The notes under the pieces were generated by a model that was given only the letters and a program-made list of their open reading frames with translations, made no database searches and had not been told where the DNA came from. A stretch of DNA of 64,000 bases from Rhodoferax sp. (GTDB lineage: Bacteria; Pseudomonadota; Gammaproteobacteria; Burkholderiales; Burkholderiaceae_C), in contig JACKLK010000016.1 of the NCBI GenBank assembly GCA_024236015.1, forward strand, positions 1 to 64,000, read 5' to 3'. Shown here in pieces: positions 16,993 to 25,808 of the stretch. The translations under genes were made by a program, and so were the position numbers. How positions within the stretch are numbered: position 1 is the first letter of the stretch; each line of letters starts with the position of its first letter.

Positions 16993-18012
16993 TCAGTCCT
17001 GGGCGACCTGAACCAGCACCTTGCCGAAATTCCTGCCCTTGAGCATGCCGATGAAGGCCTGCGGCGCGGCATCGATGCCCTGGTGCACGTCTTCCCGGTA
17101 GCGCAGCTGGCCGGCGCGATGCCAGGCAACGGCTGCGGCATTGAACTCGTCCTGGATGTGCAGGAAATCCGTCAGCACGAATCCGCGCAGCTCCAGCCGC
17201 CTGGACAGGATGAGGCGCATCAGTTCGGGCGTGCGATCGGGCCCGGGCGGCGGTTCGGTCGCGCTGTACTGGGAGATCACGCCGCACACCGGCACGCGCG
17301 CGAAGTCATTGAGCAGCGGCAGCACCGCGTTCCAGACCGCGCCGCCGACGTTCTCGAAATAGACGTCGATGCCGTCCGGACAGGCCTTGGCCAACGCCTG
17401 TGGGAAGTCGGGGGCGCGGTGGTCGAGGCAGGTGTCGAAGCCCAGCTCGTCGACGACGAAGCGGCACTTCTCCGGGCCGCCGGCGATGCCGACCGCGCGG
17501 GCGCCGCGCAGCTTGGCCATCTGGCCCACCAGGGAGCCCACGCCGCCGGATGCAGCGGCCACCACCACGGTCTCCCCGGGCTTGGGCTTGCCGATGTGGA
17601 ACAGGCCGGCGTAGGCCGTCATGCCGTTGCCGCCGAGCACGCCGAGCATGACAGCGCTCTTGCCCCATTCGGCATCCTGCTTGCGCAAGGCCTTGCCGTC
17701 GCAGACCGCATATTGCTGCCAGCCGCCGAGGCCGATCACGATATCGCCAGCGGCGAAGTCGGAGTGGCGCGAGCGCACGACCTCGCCCACGGTGGCGCCG
17801 ACCATCACGTCGCCCAGCGCCACGGGTGGTGCATACGACTTGGCATCGTTCATGCGCCATCGCATGTACGGAGCAATGGACAACCAGAGGGTCTTGACCA
17901 GCACCTGGCCTTCGCCCGGTTCGGGCATCGGCACGTCCTGCACCTCGAAATTCTCCGGAACCGGGTCGCCGACGGGACGCGACGCCAGCACGATCCTGCG
18001 ATTGAGGCTCAC
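16993..18012 (-). CDS. NADP-dependent MDR oxidoreductase (PTGR/CurA-like)
   Basis: The 339-residue zinc-free medium-chain dehydrogenase/reductase has a GroES-like domain containing VLVKTLWLSIAPYMRWRM. A Rossmann domain with AAASGGVGSLVGQMAKL binds NADPH, and DVYFENVGG is the family's substrate-site motif. Relatives reduce the double bond of alpha,beta-unsaturated ketones or aldehydes. The start overlaps the stop of the upstream EthD-like gene (18009-18012), so they are co-translated. In this island it may saturate an enone intermediate before or after Baeyer-Villiger oxidation. Confidence 0.9.
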   Translation of the reverse strand: MSLNRRIVLASRPVGDPVPENFEVQDVPMPEPGEGQVLVKTLWLSIAPYMRWRMNDAKSYAPPVALGDVMVGATVGEVVRSRHSDFAAGDIVIGLGGWQQYAVCDGKALRKQDAEWGKSAVMLGVLGGNGMTAYAGLFHIGKPKPGETVVVAAASGGVGSLVGQMAKLRGARAVGIAGGPEKCRFVVDELGFDTCLDHRAPDFPQALAKACPDGIDVYFENVGGAVWNAVLPLLNDFARVPVCGVISQYSATEPPPGPDRTPELMRLILSRRLELRGFVLTDFLHIQDEFNAAAVAWHRAGQLRYREDVHQGIDAAPQAFIGMLKGRNFGKVLVQVAQD

Positions 18013-18365
18013 GCCTTGCCTTCCCGGATCGCCAGCGCCTGGGCATGGGTCATGCGCGGTGTGATCAGCTCGTATTCATAGAAGACGCGGTCCATGTCCA
18101 TGAGTTCGCTGCGCGGCATGCGCGGCGTGTTCGCACGCGTGTTCACCTCATGCTGCATCTTGAGCACGTCATCGATCTCGTAGATGGCCAGGTAGCGGTA
18201 GGCAGACTTGTTGCGGCTGTTGTCGCAGAGCCGGTAGCGCTCGCCCCACTGGATGCCGGGGATGACCAGCGCGTCGACGAGATGTTGCTCGTCGTACCAC
18301 TTGTTGTATTCCTCGTGGCGTTCGTTGGTCGCATTGGTGAATGCAAGCGAGATGATCTTGGACAC
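18009..18365 (-). CDS. EthD-like dimeric alpha/beta-barrel protein
   Basis: The 118-residue protein MSKIISLAFTNATNERHEEYN is a close paralogue of the 14134 product, with NKWYDEQHLVDALVIPG, RYRL and YLAIYEID in register. It heads the leftward operon 18365-14778, and an operator-like site sits 105 bp upstream. No catalytic role can be assigned from sequence. A conserved Trp and His suggest a shared small-molecule pocket. Confidence 0.7.
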   Translation of the reverse strand: MSKIISLAFTNATNERHEEYNKWYDEQHLVDALVIPGIQWGERYRLCDNSRNKSAYRYLAIYEIDDVLKMQHEVNTRANTPRMPRSELMDMDRVFYEYELITPRMTHAQALAIREGKA

Positions 18366-18469
18366 GGTGTTCTCCAGTTGATGTGTGCGTGCGCATGGCG
18401 CGACGGGTGGCGGGACTGCGTTTCAAAGCTTAGCAAGGCACTTCGCCGATGGGATCGGAGCGCCCGAAA

Positions 18470-18483
18470 ATCGCGTATGTGAT
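18470..18483 (-). promoter_or_regulatory. Operator-like motif before the leftward EthD/MDR/SDR/LivK operon
   Basis: Plus-strand ATCGCGTATGTGAT is the exact reverse complement of ATCACATACGCGAT at 19360-19373. The sequence is an imperfect palindrome of form ATCRCRTAYGYGAT. It lies 104 bp upstream of the gene starting at 18365. Confidence 0.7.
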
Positions 18484-18502
18484 GGGCGATGCCGCGACGG
18501 TG

Positions 18503-19288
18503 TCAGCCGACCGTGGTGCCACCATCGACGGTGAGCCCCGCGCCGGTCATGTAGGACGCGCGTTCCGACAGCAGCCATAACACCAGTTGCGCGATCTCCG
18601 CCGGTGTTCCCATGCGTTTCATCGGTACCTTGTCGACGATGGCGGCGATGCGCTGTGCGCTCAGGTCCTCCGTCATGCCGGTCTCCACGTAACCCGGGCA
18701 GACCGCATTCACGCGAATGTGTTTTGCCGCATATTCGAGCGCGGCGGTCTTGGTCAGCCCGAGCACGCCATGCTTGCTGGCAACATAAGCCGAAGCGGTC
18801 GGGATGCCGGTCAGGCCGGCGATGGACGCGGTGTTGACGATGGCGCCACCGTGCCCCTGTTTCTGCATCTGGGCCAGCTCGTACTTCATGCACAGCCAGA
18901 CGCCGGTCAGGTTGACCGCGATGATGCGGCTCCAGGTCTCCATCGGCATCTCGGCGATGTTCTGCGGCAGCGCGCCGATGCGGCCGGCACCGATGCCGGC
19001 ATTGTTGAAGGCACCGTCCAGTCGACCGAACGCGGAGACGGTTCCATCGATCATGTGCATCACGGAGTGTTCGTCCGACACGTCGGCTTGCAGCGCCAGG
19101 GCATCGCCGCCGGCATCGCGAATCATCATGGCCGTCTCGGTGGCGGCGGACAGGGATTGGTCCGCGACCGCGACCCGCGCGCCGGCCTGCGCGAGCAACA
19201 GCGCGCTGGCCCTTCCGATGCCGGATCCGCCGCCGGTGACCAGGATGGCCTTGTCGGCCATATCTTTGTCTTGTTGATGGGCTTGCAT
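18503..19288 (-). CDS. Short-chain dehydrogenase/reductase
   Basis: The 261-residue classical SDR has TGGGSGIGRASAL (cofactor loop), NNAGIGAGRIGAL, VNTASIAGLTG with catalytic Ser, YVASKHGVLGL with Tyr and Lys, and C-terminal MTGAGLTVDGG. Start 19288 (MQAHQQDKD) is chosen with AAGGA 11 bp upstream; ATG 19261 (MADKAILV) is a real alternative. It is transcribed leftward, divergent from LivK paralogue 2, with an operator-like site between them. Its 3' end lies 20 bp from the next operator, so it is probably its own unit or reads into the next operon. Confidence 0.9.
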   Translation of the reverse strand: MQAHQQDKDMADKAILVTGGGSGIGRASALLLAQAGARVAVADQSLSAATETAMMIRDAGGDALALQADVSDEHSVMHMIDGTVSAFGRLDGAFNNAGIGAGRIGALPQNIAEMPMETWSRIIAVNLTGVWLCMKYELAQMQKQGHGGAIVNTASIAGLTGIPTASAYVASKHGVLGLTKTAALEYAAKHIRVNAVCPGYVETGMTEDLSAQRIAAIVDKVPMKRMGTPAEIAQLVLWLLSERASYMTGAGLTVDGGTTVG

Positions 19289-19359
19289 GTGGTTTCTCAT
19301 CCTTCGGGGATGGCCGACTATCGTGCATCCCATGGCCAGGCGTGCCCGCCCGCGGATCA

Positions 19360-19373
19360 ATCACATACGCGAT
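19360..19373 (+). promoter_or_regulatory. Operator-like motif in the SDR/LivK2 divergent promoter
   Basis: ATCACATACGCGAT is identical (inverted) to the site at 18470. It lies 96 bp before the rightward start 19470 and 71 bp before the leftward start 19288, so it could serve both. Confidence 0.7.
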
Positions 19374-19469
19374 TTGTGCCCGCATGCATGCGCTATTGCC
19401 CTGGCTCCATAAACTTTGCGCTCGAACCCGCCAGTGGCGCGAGCAGCGCCCTTACCCCGAGGAGAGACC

Positions 19470-20732
19470 ATGAATGACCGATCCGTTTGCGCCTGTCTAG
19501 CGACAGTGCGATCCCATGTGTACGCCGGCATGCGCACGGCCGCACTGCTGGCCATGGCCGCCGTGGCGTTGCCCGGCGTGGCGCTGGCCCAGCAGGACAC
19601 GACGCCGATCAAGCTCGGCCTGTTGACCCCGTTTGGCGGCCAGCAGATCGGCGGCAAGTCCGTCTCCAGCGCGGCGCAGATGGCGATCGACGATTTCGGC
19701 GGCAAGCTGCTGGGGCGACCGATCGAGTTGCTGGTCGGCGATGAGCAGGGCAAGCCCGATGTGGCGCTGGCCATCGCACGCCAATGGATTGACCAGGAAA
19801 AGATCACGGCCTTGTTCGCCAACGCCACGTCGGCGACGACCTTCGCCATCTCGGACATCACCAAGCCGGCGAAGATCCCGCTGCAGCTGGTCGGACCCGG
19901 CAGCGAGGATTTCACGGGCGTCGCCTGCTCCGAGTTCAGCACCAACTACATCTGGAACGTGTACTCCCTGCCGCGCGCCGTGATCAATGGCGTCAGCCGC
20001 GAAGGCGTCAAGACCTGGTATGTCATCACCGTGGACAACGCATTCGGCAAGTCGGCCGAATCCAATGCGCGCGAGTTCATCACAGCCTCGGGCGGCACGG
20101 TGGTGGGTTCCGGACGTTTCCCGGCATCGATGCAGGACTACTCGTCGGTGCTGTTGCGCGCCCAGGCATCCAAGGCCGATGCCATTGCGCTGGGTACCAC
20201 CGGCGAGAACAGCGTGAGCCTGATCAAGCAGGCCAACGAGTTCGGCATCATGCAGGCGGGCCAGAAGATCGTCGTGTTGTCGATGAACATCCAGGACGTG
20301 CACGCCATCGGACTGGAGCAGGCCAAGGGCCTGAAGATGGTGGCGCCGTTCTACCACGACCTCAATGCCGAGGCCCGAGCCTGGACCGAGCGTTACCTGA
20401 AGGTGTCGGGCGGCATCATGCCGACCTTCATGGAGTCTGGTGTCTACAGCAGCATGGAGCACTACCTCAAGGCGGTGCAGGCTGCCGGAACCACGGATGG
20501 CCCCGCCGTCATGGCCAAGCTCAAGGCCATTGCACTGAATAACTTCGAGATGAAGAACGTCAGCCGCCGCGACGATGGCCAGATGATGCGCCCGATGTAC
20601 CTGCTGCAGGTCAAGTCCAAGGCGGAGTCCAAGGCGCCATGGGACTACTACAAGGTCGAGCGTACCGTCCCGGCGGCAGAAGCCTGGCGTCCTGCGTCGG
20701 AGAGCAAGTGCAGGCTGCTCAACAAGTCCTGA
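19470..20732 (+). CDS. LivK-type ABC transporter substrate-binding protein (paralogue 2)
   Basis: The 420-residue secreted receptor starts at ATG 19470 with GGAGAG 4-9 bp upstream. The signal peptide ends near GVALAQQD, and the mature start IKLGLLTPFGGQQIGGK is near-identical in layout to paralogues 1 and 3. GPGSEDFTGVACSEFSTNY and NVSRRDDGQMMRPMYLLQV are shared landmarks. It opens a rightward operon with a DUF3237 protein, paralogue 3 and an EthD-like protein. Ligands are probably hydrophobic acids or amides of the degradation pathway rather than amino acids, but that is inferred from context. Confidence 0.9.
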   Translation: MNDRSVCACLATVRSHVYAGMRTAALLAMAAVALPGVALAQQDTTPIKLGLLTPFGGQQIGGKSVSSAAQMAIDDFGGKLLGRPIELLVGDEQGKPDVALAIARQWIDQEKITALFANATSATTFAISDITKPAKIPLQLVGPGSEDFTGVACSEFSTNYIWNVYSLPRAVINGVSREGVKTWYVITVDNAFGKSAESNAREFITASGGTVVGSGRFPASMQDYSSVLLRAQASKADAIALGTTGENSVSLIKQANEFGIMQAGQKIVVLSMNIQDVHAIGLEQAKGLKMVAPFYHDLNAEARAWTERYLKVSGGIMPTFMESGVYSSMEHYLKAVQAAGTTDGPAVMAKLKAIALNNFEMKNVSRRDDGQMMRPMYLLQVKSKAESKAPWDYYKVERTVPAAEAWRPASESKCRLLNKS

Positions 20733-20784
20733 TCCGCGGTACCCGCACCGCGAACCCTTTCACACTGATCTGAGAACCGGAACC

Positions 20785-21249
20785 ATGGATACCCTTGTTT
20801 CAACCCTGTTGTTCACGCTGAATCTGGATGTGGCGCTGGATCGCACCCAGGCGATCGGCCAGGTCGCGGACCACAAGCGAATCATCGTGCCGATCAACGG
20901 CGGGACGTTCGAAGGCCCGCGCCTGCGCGGCACCGTTCTGCCCGATGGCGCGGACTGGTTGTCCGTGCAGTCGGACGGCTCCTGGAACATCGATGTCCGG
21001 GTCACGCTGCGCACCGATGACGAGGCGCTGATCTACATGCGTTACACCGGCGTCACCATTCCCAAGCCGGAGATGCTCGAGCGCTTCAACCAGCGCGAGA
21101 TACTGCCGTACGACGCCTATTACGCGCGCACCACGCCGCGCTTCGAGACCGCGGCGCCGAAATACCGGTGGCTCAACGGCGTGATCGCCGTCGCCAACGG
21201 CATGCGCCTTGAAAGCGGCCCCAAGTACCAGGTCTTCGCCATCCTCTGA
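20785..21249 (+). CDS. DUF3237 family protein
   Basis: The 154-residue protein has the DUF3237 core: an N-terminal beta segment LLFTLNLDVAL, IIVPINGGTFEGPRLRGTVLPDG, then DVRVTLRTDDEALIYMRYTG. These are small beta-barrel proteins of unknown function that recur in aromatic and terpenoid degradation clusters. It has no signal peptide. It sits between two LivK paralogues in one operon, so it probably handles the imported compound or its first product. Confidence 0.85.
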   Translation: MDTLVSTLLFTLNLDVALDRTQAIGQVADHKRIIVPINGGTFEGPRLRGTVLPDGADWLSVQSDGSWNIDVRVTLRTDDEALIYMRYTGVTIPKPEMLERFNQREILPYDAYYARTTPRFETAAPKYRWLNGVIAVANGMRLESGPKYQVFAIL

Positions 21250-21322
21250 AGCGCGCCCATGCCCGGCGCCGGGTGCGCCATCCTGTTTTGCATTTCTGTT
21301 CCATCCACTTGCGAGTAAAGCC

Positions 21323-22561
21323 ATGAAACTGCCTTCCTTCCTCACAACCCGACGCGCGTCGATCGCGCACGTACTGGCGGCCACGCTGCTGTGCGGCGCT
21401 GCGGCGCCAACCGTCCTGGCCCAGGACAAGGAGCCGGTCAAGATCGGCGTGCTGACCTATTTCGGTGGCGGGCAGATTGGCGGCGCCACCATCGTCGGCG
21501 CAGCGCAGATGGCGGTGGACGACTTCGGCGGCACCGTCAACGGCCGCAAGATCGAGTTGTTGCAGGGCGACACCCAGCGCAAGCCCGATGTGGCGCTGAC
21601 GATTGCGCGCGAATGGATCGAGCGCGAGAAGGTCAGCACCATCATGACCAATGCCATCTCGCCCATCACCCTGGGTCTCGTCGATCTGGTGAAGAAGGCG
21701 AAGATCCCCTTGCTGATTGCCGGCCCCGGCAGCGAGGATCTCACGGGCACCGCCTGCTCCGCCTTCAGCACCCAGTTCGTCTGGGACGCCTACTCGCTTC
21801 CCCGGGCGGTCATCAACGGCTTTGCGTCGCAAGGTGCCAAGACCTTCTACATCCTCACCACCGACAACGCGTTTGGCAAGTCGCTCGAGGCCAATGTGCG
21901 CGAATTCGTCACCGCCACCGGCGGCAAGGTCGTGGGCGTCTCGCGCCATCCCCTGGGCATGCAGGACTACTCGTCGCTGATCCTGACCGCCCAGGCCTCC
22001 GGCGCGGACGTGATCGCGCTGGGAACGACCGGCGAGGACATGGTCAACGTGATCAAGCAATCCAACGAGTTCGGCGTCATGCAGCAGGGGCAGAAACTGG
22101 CCTTGCTCACCGCGTCGATCAACGACATCCACACGCTGGGCCTGAAGACCGCACAAGGCCTGCGCATGGTGTCGCCGTTCTACCATGACCGCAACGACGA
22201 GACGCGGGCCTGGAGCAAGCGCTACATGGAGTACCAGAAGACGTCCGTGCCACCCAGCCACCTCGAAGCCGGCGTGTATACCGCGGTCACCCAGTACCTG
22301 CGGCTGGCCAAGGCGACCGGCGGTACCGACGGCGAGAAGATCATGGCCAGGTTCAAGACCTCGCCGGTGACCGACTTCGAGCTCAAGAACGTGTCGCGCC
22401 GCGACGACGGTACGATGCTGCGCCCGATGTACCTGGTGTCGATCAAGACGCCGGCCGAGTCCAAGGCACCCTGGGACTACTACAAGATCGAGAAAGTCGT
22501 GCCGCCGGAACAGGCCTGGCGTCCGGCTGCGGAAAGCAAGTGCAGCTTGCTCCGTCCTTGA
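21323..22561 (+). CDS. LivK-type ABC transporter substrate-binding protein (paralogue 3)
   Basis: The 412-residue protein starts MKLPSFLTTRRASIAHVLAA with a signal peptide cleaved near TVLAQDK. The mature start VKIGVLTYFGGGQIGG is followed by GPGSEDLTGTACSAFSTQ. It is somewhat more diverged than paralogues 1 and 2 (for example SINDIHTLGLKTAQGL versus NIQDVHAIGLEQAKGL), which suggests a different ligand. No dedicated permease genes accompany it, so it likely uses LivGFHM at 27705-31070. Confidence 0.9.
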   Translation: MKLPSFLTTRRASIAHVLAATLLCGAAAPTVLAQDKEPVKIGVLTYFGGGQIGGATIVGAAQMAVDDFGGTVNGRKIELLQGDTQRKPDVALTIAREWIEREKVSTIMTNAISPITLGLVDLVKKAKIPLLIAGPGSEDLTGTACSAFSTQFVWDAYSLPRAVINGFASQGAKTFYILTTDNAFGKSLEANVREFVTATGGKVVGVSRHPLGMQDYSSLILTAQASGADVIALGTTGEDMVNVIKQSNEFGVMQQGQKLALLTASINDIHTLGLKTAQGLRMVSPFYHDRNDETRAWSKRYMEYQKTSVPPSHLEAGVYTAVTQYLRLAKATGGTDGEKIMARFKTSPVTDFELKNVSRRDDGTMLRPMYLVSIKTPAESKAPWDYYKIEKVVPPEQAWRPAAESKCSLLRP

Positions 22562-22615
22562 CCGTCACCATCACAACGTCCACACCCGTCGCAACCGAGG
22601 ATCGGATCCGCCACG

Positions 22616-23332
22616 ATGACCATCAAGCGTGTCTATGTCGTACACCGCAACGCGGCACTGCAGCACCACGAGTTTGCGCCGCGCTGGAAGCAGCATTCGG
22701 AACTGGCGCAGACCTTTCCGGATCTGGTCCACCAGTATCCGAGGCTGGCCTATTGCTGCACGCTGGAGCAGGATCCCGGCATTCCAGGAGCCTCCCGCCG
22801 CTACGACGGCGTCGGCATGTTGTGGTTGCGCAGCGACGACCTGGTGGCGGTCCAGCCCGCCGATCCGCGCGTACGGCCGGTGATGCAGGAGGACGAGCTG
22901 CGCGTATTCCAGGACAAGATGCTCAACGCCATGATGACGGTCGACGAAGATGTCCGCAAGGACGGGCGCGGCGCGCGCTTCGGGCTGATCAGCTTCCTGA
23001 CGTCACGGCCGGGTCTCGATGCCGAGGCCTTTGCCGGCGCCTGCGCCCGGCATGCCGATGCCATCCTGGCCGCGCCGGAGTTGGCCGCTGCGATCCGGCG
23101 ACTCGTGATCGGGCGTGTCATGGGCACGCCGACGTTCGCCAGTGACGGCGTGCTGGAGTTGTGGTTCGACAGCGCGCAGGACGCGGTGCGTGCCTGCAAC
23201 ACGGCGGCCTATCGTGCGGTGGTGCTCGATGCACAAGCGGACTTCGCTCTGCCGGAACCCCTGACCTTGCTGACCGAGATCGGACACGCCTGGTCGGCCG
23301 CCGACGATCCGCATCCCAAACCGTTTCCCTGA
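22616..23332 (+). CDS. EthD-domain protein, long form
   Basis: The 238-residue protein MTIKRVYVVHRNAALQHHEFA resembles a two-lobed dimeric alpha/beta-barrel. PRWKQHSELAQTFPD mirrors the Trp-x-x-His region of the short EthD-like proteins, and the C-terminal half repeats a similar strand-helix pattern (RFGLISFLTSRPGLD). It is the last gene of the rightward operon starting at 19470, 54 bp after LivK paralogue 3. Function is not assignable beyond the fold. Confidence 0.55.
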   Translation: MTIKRVYVVHRNAALQHHEFAPRWKQHSELAQTFPDLVHQYPRLAYCCTLEQDPGIPGASRRYDGVGMLWLRSDDLVAVQPADPRVRPVMQEDELRVFQDKMLNAMMTVDEDVRKDGRGARFGLISFLTSRPGLDAEAFAGACARHADAILAAPELAAAIRRLVIGRVMGTPTFASDGVLELWFDSAQDAVRACNTAAYRAVVLDAQADFALPEPLTLLTEIGHAWSAADDPHPKPFP

Positions 23333-23399
23333 CCGGATAGCGCTCTGCGGGCGCTGTGTGGGCCTGCGTGGGCAGGTCCACATCCCGTGTCGCGCTCAG

Positions 23400-24092
23400 T
23401 CAGCTGGGCGATGCGACGATCACCTGTTCGCGCACGCACAGCGTCGTGGCACTCTTGGTGAAACGCGATACGTCCCGGCGGATTTCTTCCTGGCCCTCGG
23501 CCGACACATAGAAGTCTTCGCCCAGCGACCGCACGGACGGGAAGTGCAGTTCGGCAATACCCGTCACCGTCGGGCAGTCGGGTGTGGTGCCGGCCGTCAC
23601 CCAGTTCTGCACGTACTGGTTCACGCCCACATGGATACGCGGTACCAGCCGGGCATGTTCCGTCCAGTAGCGACGACCTTCCGCGTCCGTCAGGTGATCC
23701 TGCCAGCGGCCCAGCGCCATGAACTTGATGTCCACGGGGGTTCCGGCTGCGGGTGCATAGAGCACCTTCTCGTCGACACGGTAGCCGTGCACATGTTCGG
23801 CGCGCGCACCAAGACCATCCAGGCAGGTCGTGTGCCAGTCGGAGCCGGCATCGCCCGCGAACCACAGCTCCGCGCACACGTCGTAGGCGGGGCGCGCCGC
23901 GCCGCCCCGTGCGATGAAGGGTGCGATGCGGAACGTCGGCACCACATCGCAGATATTGAGCACGAAGCGCTGCAACGGCGCCTTCGCCGCACGCAGTGCC
24001 GCGGGGTAGTCCCGCGCGAACCATTGCGCGAAGTCGGCCAGGCGATCGTCCGCGCGGGCTCGCGCGAACAGGAAGACCTTACTGGTAGGCAA
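23400..24092 (-). CDS. EthD-domain protein, long form
   Basis: The 230-residue protein MPTSKVFLFARARADDRLADFA has an N-terminal FAQWFARDYPAALRAAK segment like EthD proteins. A second half has YWTEHARLVPRIHVGVNQYV, the same Trp/His arrangement duplicated. Its start overlaps the end of the SDR gene at 24079 by 14 bp, so it is the third gene of the leftward operon 25619-23400. It resembles the product of 22616 in size and layout. The biochemical role is unknown. Confidence 0.6.
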   Translation of the reverse strand: MPTSKVFLFARARADDRLADFAQWFARDYPAALRAAKAPLQRFVLNICDVVPTFRIAPFIARGGAARPAYDVCAELWFAGDAGSDWHTTCLDGLGARAEHVHGYRVDEKVLYAPAAGTPVDIKFMALGRWQDHLTDAEGRRYWTEHARLVPRIHVGVNQYVQNWVTAGTTPDCPTVTGIAELHFPSVRSLGEDFYVSAEGQEEIRRDVSRFTKSATTLCVREQVIVASPS

Positions 24093-24864
24093 AGGTCAGT
24101 CCGCCATCGACCGAGATCACGGCCCCGGTCACGAACGCGCTTTCCGTGTCGGCCAGGAAAAACGCCGCGCGGGCGACATCCTCCGGCTCTCCGATGCGCC
24201 GAAGCGGGGTGCGGTCGGCGCGGTTCCGGGCCTTGTCGGGGGGCAGCACGGCAGCGGTGGTGGGCGACCAGGTCGGACCGGGCGCGACCGCGTTGACCCG
24301 TATCTTGCGCGGGCCCAGTTCCACCGCCGCTGCGCGGGTCAGGCCCAGCACGCCGGACTTGATGCCGCAATAGATCATGGCGTTGTTCAGGCCGAGGAAG
24401 GATGCGCCCGATGCGATGTTGATGATCGCGCCCCCGTCGTCGCCCATGGCCTGCGCAGCGGCCTGGGTGCCCCAGGTCACGCTGGCGAAGCCGGCAGCCA
24501 TCATGCGCGAGAAGCTGTCTTCGGTGATGGCGGGGATGGCCTCGTAATGCACCCACGCGGCATTGTTGACCATCACGTCGAAGCGGCCGTGTGCCCGCGC
24601 GAGTGTCTGCACGGCATCGTGCATGTTGCCGCGCTGGCCGATGTCCAGCACCAGCTCGACGGCTTGCCCGCCGGCTGCGCGGATCTCCTGCACGACAGCG
24701 CGGACTCCCGCGCCATCGATGTCGTTGACACCCACGATCATGCCTTCGGCCGCGAAGCGCCTGGCAATGGCCTTGCCGATGCCGACCGCCGCTCCCGTGA
24801 CCAGGCCCACCTTGCCGGCCATGCGCCGGCCCGCCGCTACGGAAGGCAACACGCTGTCCGTCAT
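24079..24864 (-). CDS. Short-chain dehydrogenase/reductase
   Basis: The 261-residue SDR has TGAAVGIGKAIARR, NNAAWVHYEA, INIASGASFLG with Ser, YCGIKSGVLGL with Tyr and Lys, and C-terminal VTGAVISVDGGL. Two adjacent ATGs exist; 24864 is favoured because GGTGG lies 4 bp upstream, versus 1 bp for 24867. The start overlaps the stop of the preceding SDR gene, so the two are coupled. It may act on consecutive alcohol/ketone intermediates with its partner. Confidence 0.9.
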   Translation of the reverse strand: MTDSVLPSVAAGRRMAGKVGLVTGAAVGIGKAIARRFAAEGMIVGVNDIDGAGVRAVVQEIRAAGGQAVELVLDIGQRGNMHDAVQTLARAHGRFDVMVNNAAWVHYEAIPAITEDSFSRMMAAGFASVTWGTQAAAQAMGDDGGAIINIASGASFLGLNNAMIYCGIKSGVLGLTRAAAVELGPRKIRVNAVAPGPTWSPTTAAVLPPDKARNRADRTPLRRIGEPEDVARAAFFLADTESAFVTGAVISVDGGLTFAYQ

Positions 24865-25619
24865 CATTCCACCATCTTTCGTGGCCGTCCTGCGACATGG
24901 CCACCGTCGACCACGAACTCGGAGCCGGTGCAGTAGGTGCTTTCGTCCGACGCCAGGTACAGCACCAGATAGGCGGCTTCGGCGACGGTCCCGACCCGTT
25001 CCAGCGGGATACCCCGGGTGATCTCCTGCGCGCGCTCGGGGCCCACGCCCTGGCGCACCATGTCGGTGTCGATCAGGCCCGGATGTACGGAGTTCACGCG
25101 GATGTTGTAGTCCGCCAGTTCCAGCGCCGCGGTCTTGGTCATGCCGCGTACCGCCCACTTGGACGACGTGTAGGAGATCGCGCCGGCGCTGCCGATCATG
25201 CCGGCGACGGACGAAATATTGACGATCGAGCCGCCGTTCTTCTTCATCACCGGGATGACCGCGCGCATGCCCAGGAACACGCTGAGCTGGTTGACCTGGA
25301 AGATCCGGGTGTAGGCCTCGACCGTGGTGTCCACGATGTTGGAACGGTTGTAGATGCCGGCATTGTTGACCAGCACGTCGAGCTTGCCGAAACGCTCCAT
25401 CGTGGCCCGCACCACCTCGCTCCAGCCATGTTCGTCCGCCACATCGAGCGGCAGATAGACGGCATCCTGCAGCCGGGACGCGAGTGCGCGGCCCGCCTCA
25501 TGGTCCACGTCGGTCACCACCACGCGGGCGCCTTCTTGCGTGAACATCTCCGCCTCCAGCGCTCCCTGGCCATGCGCCGCGCCCGTGATCAGGCAAACCT
25601 TTCCCGCAAGTCGATTCAT
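24864..25619 (-). CDS. Short-chain dehydrogenase/reductase
   Basis: The 251-residue SDR MNRLAGKVCLITGAAHGQG has the cofactor loop, NNAGIYNRSN, VNISSVAGMIG with Ser, YTSSKWAVRGM with Tyr and Lys, and HPGLIDTDM. It resembles 3-alpha/20-beta-hydroxysteroid or cyclohexanol dehydrogenases in general layout, but the substrate cannot be fixed. It is the first gene of a leftward operon and has an operator-like site 75 bp upstream, shared with the divergent SMP-30 gene. Confidence 0.9.
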   Translation of the reverse strand: MNRLAGKVCLITGAAHGQGALEAEMFTQEGARVVVTDVDHEAGRALASRLQDAVYLPLDVADEHGWSEVVRATMERFGKLDVLVNNAGIYNRSNIVDTTVEAYTRIFQVNQLSVFLGMRAVIPVMKKNGGSIVNISSVAGMIGSAGAISYTSSKWAVRGMTKTAALELADYNIRVNSVHPGLIDTDMVRQGVGPERAQEITRGIPLERVGTVAEAAYLVLYLASDESTYCTGSEFVVDGGHVAGRPRKMVE

Positions 25620-25693
25620 GCATGCTCCCAAGCACAGTTGTGATGGGCGATGATGCCGCGCGCCCACGGCCAGGGTCAATGCGTGGTCGGATG

Positions 25694-25707
25694 TTCACGG
25701 ATGTGAT
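25694..25707 (-). promoter_or_regulatory. Operator-like motif in the SDR/SMP-30 divergent promoter
   Basis: On the minus strand it reads ATCACATCCGTGAA, matching the island motif at 11 of 14 positions with the ATCACAT half intact. It is 75 bp before the leftward start 25619 and 101 bp before the rightward start 25809. Confidence 0.55.
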
Positions 25708-25808
25708 TTGGAGTCCGGCGCGCGAGGCTGTGCGTGCGCGTGCGTATGCTTGCGCGCTCCGGTGGACCAGGTGTGCTGCGTGCTGCCGAAACAGGAGGAC
25801 GCCACGCG

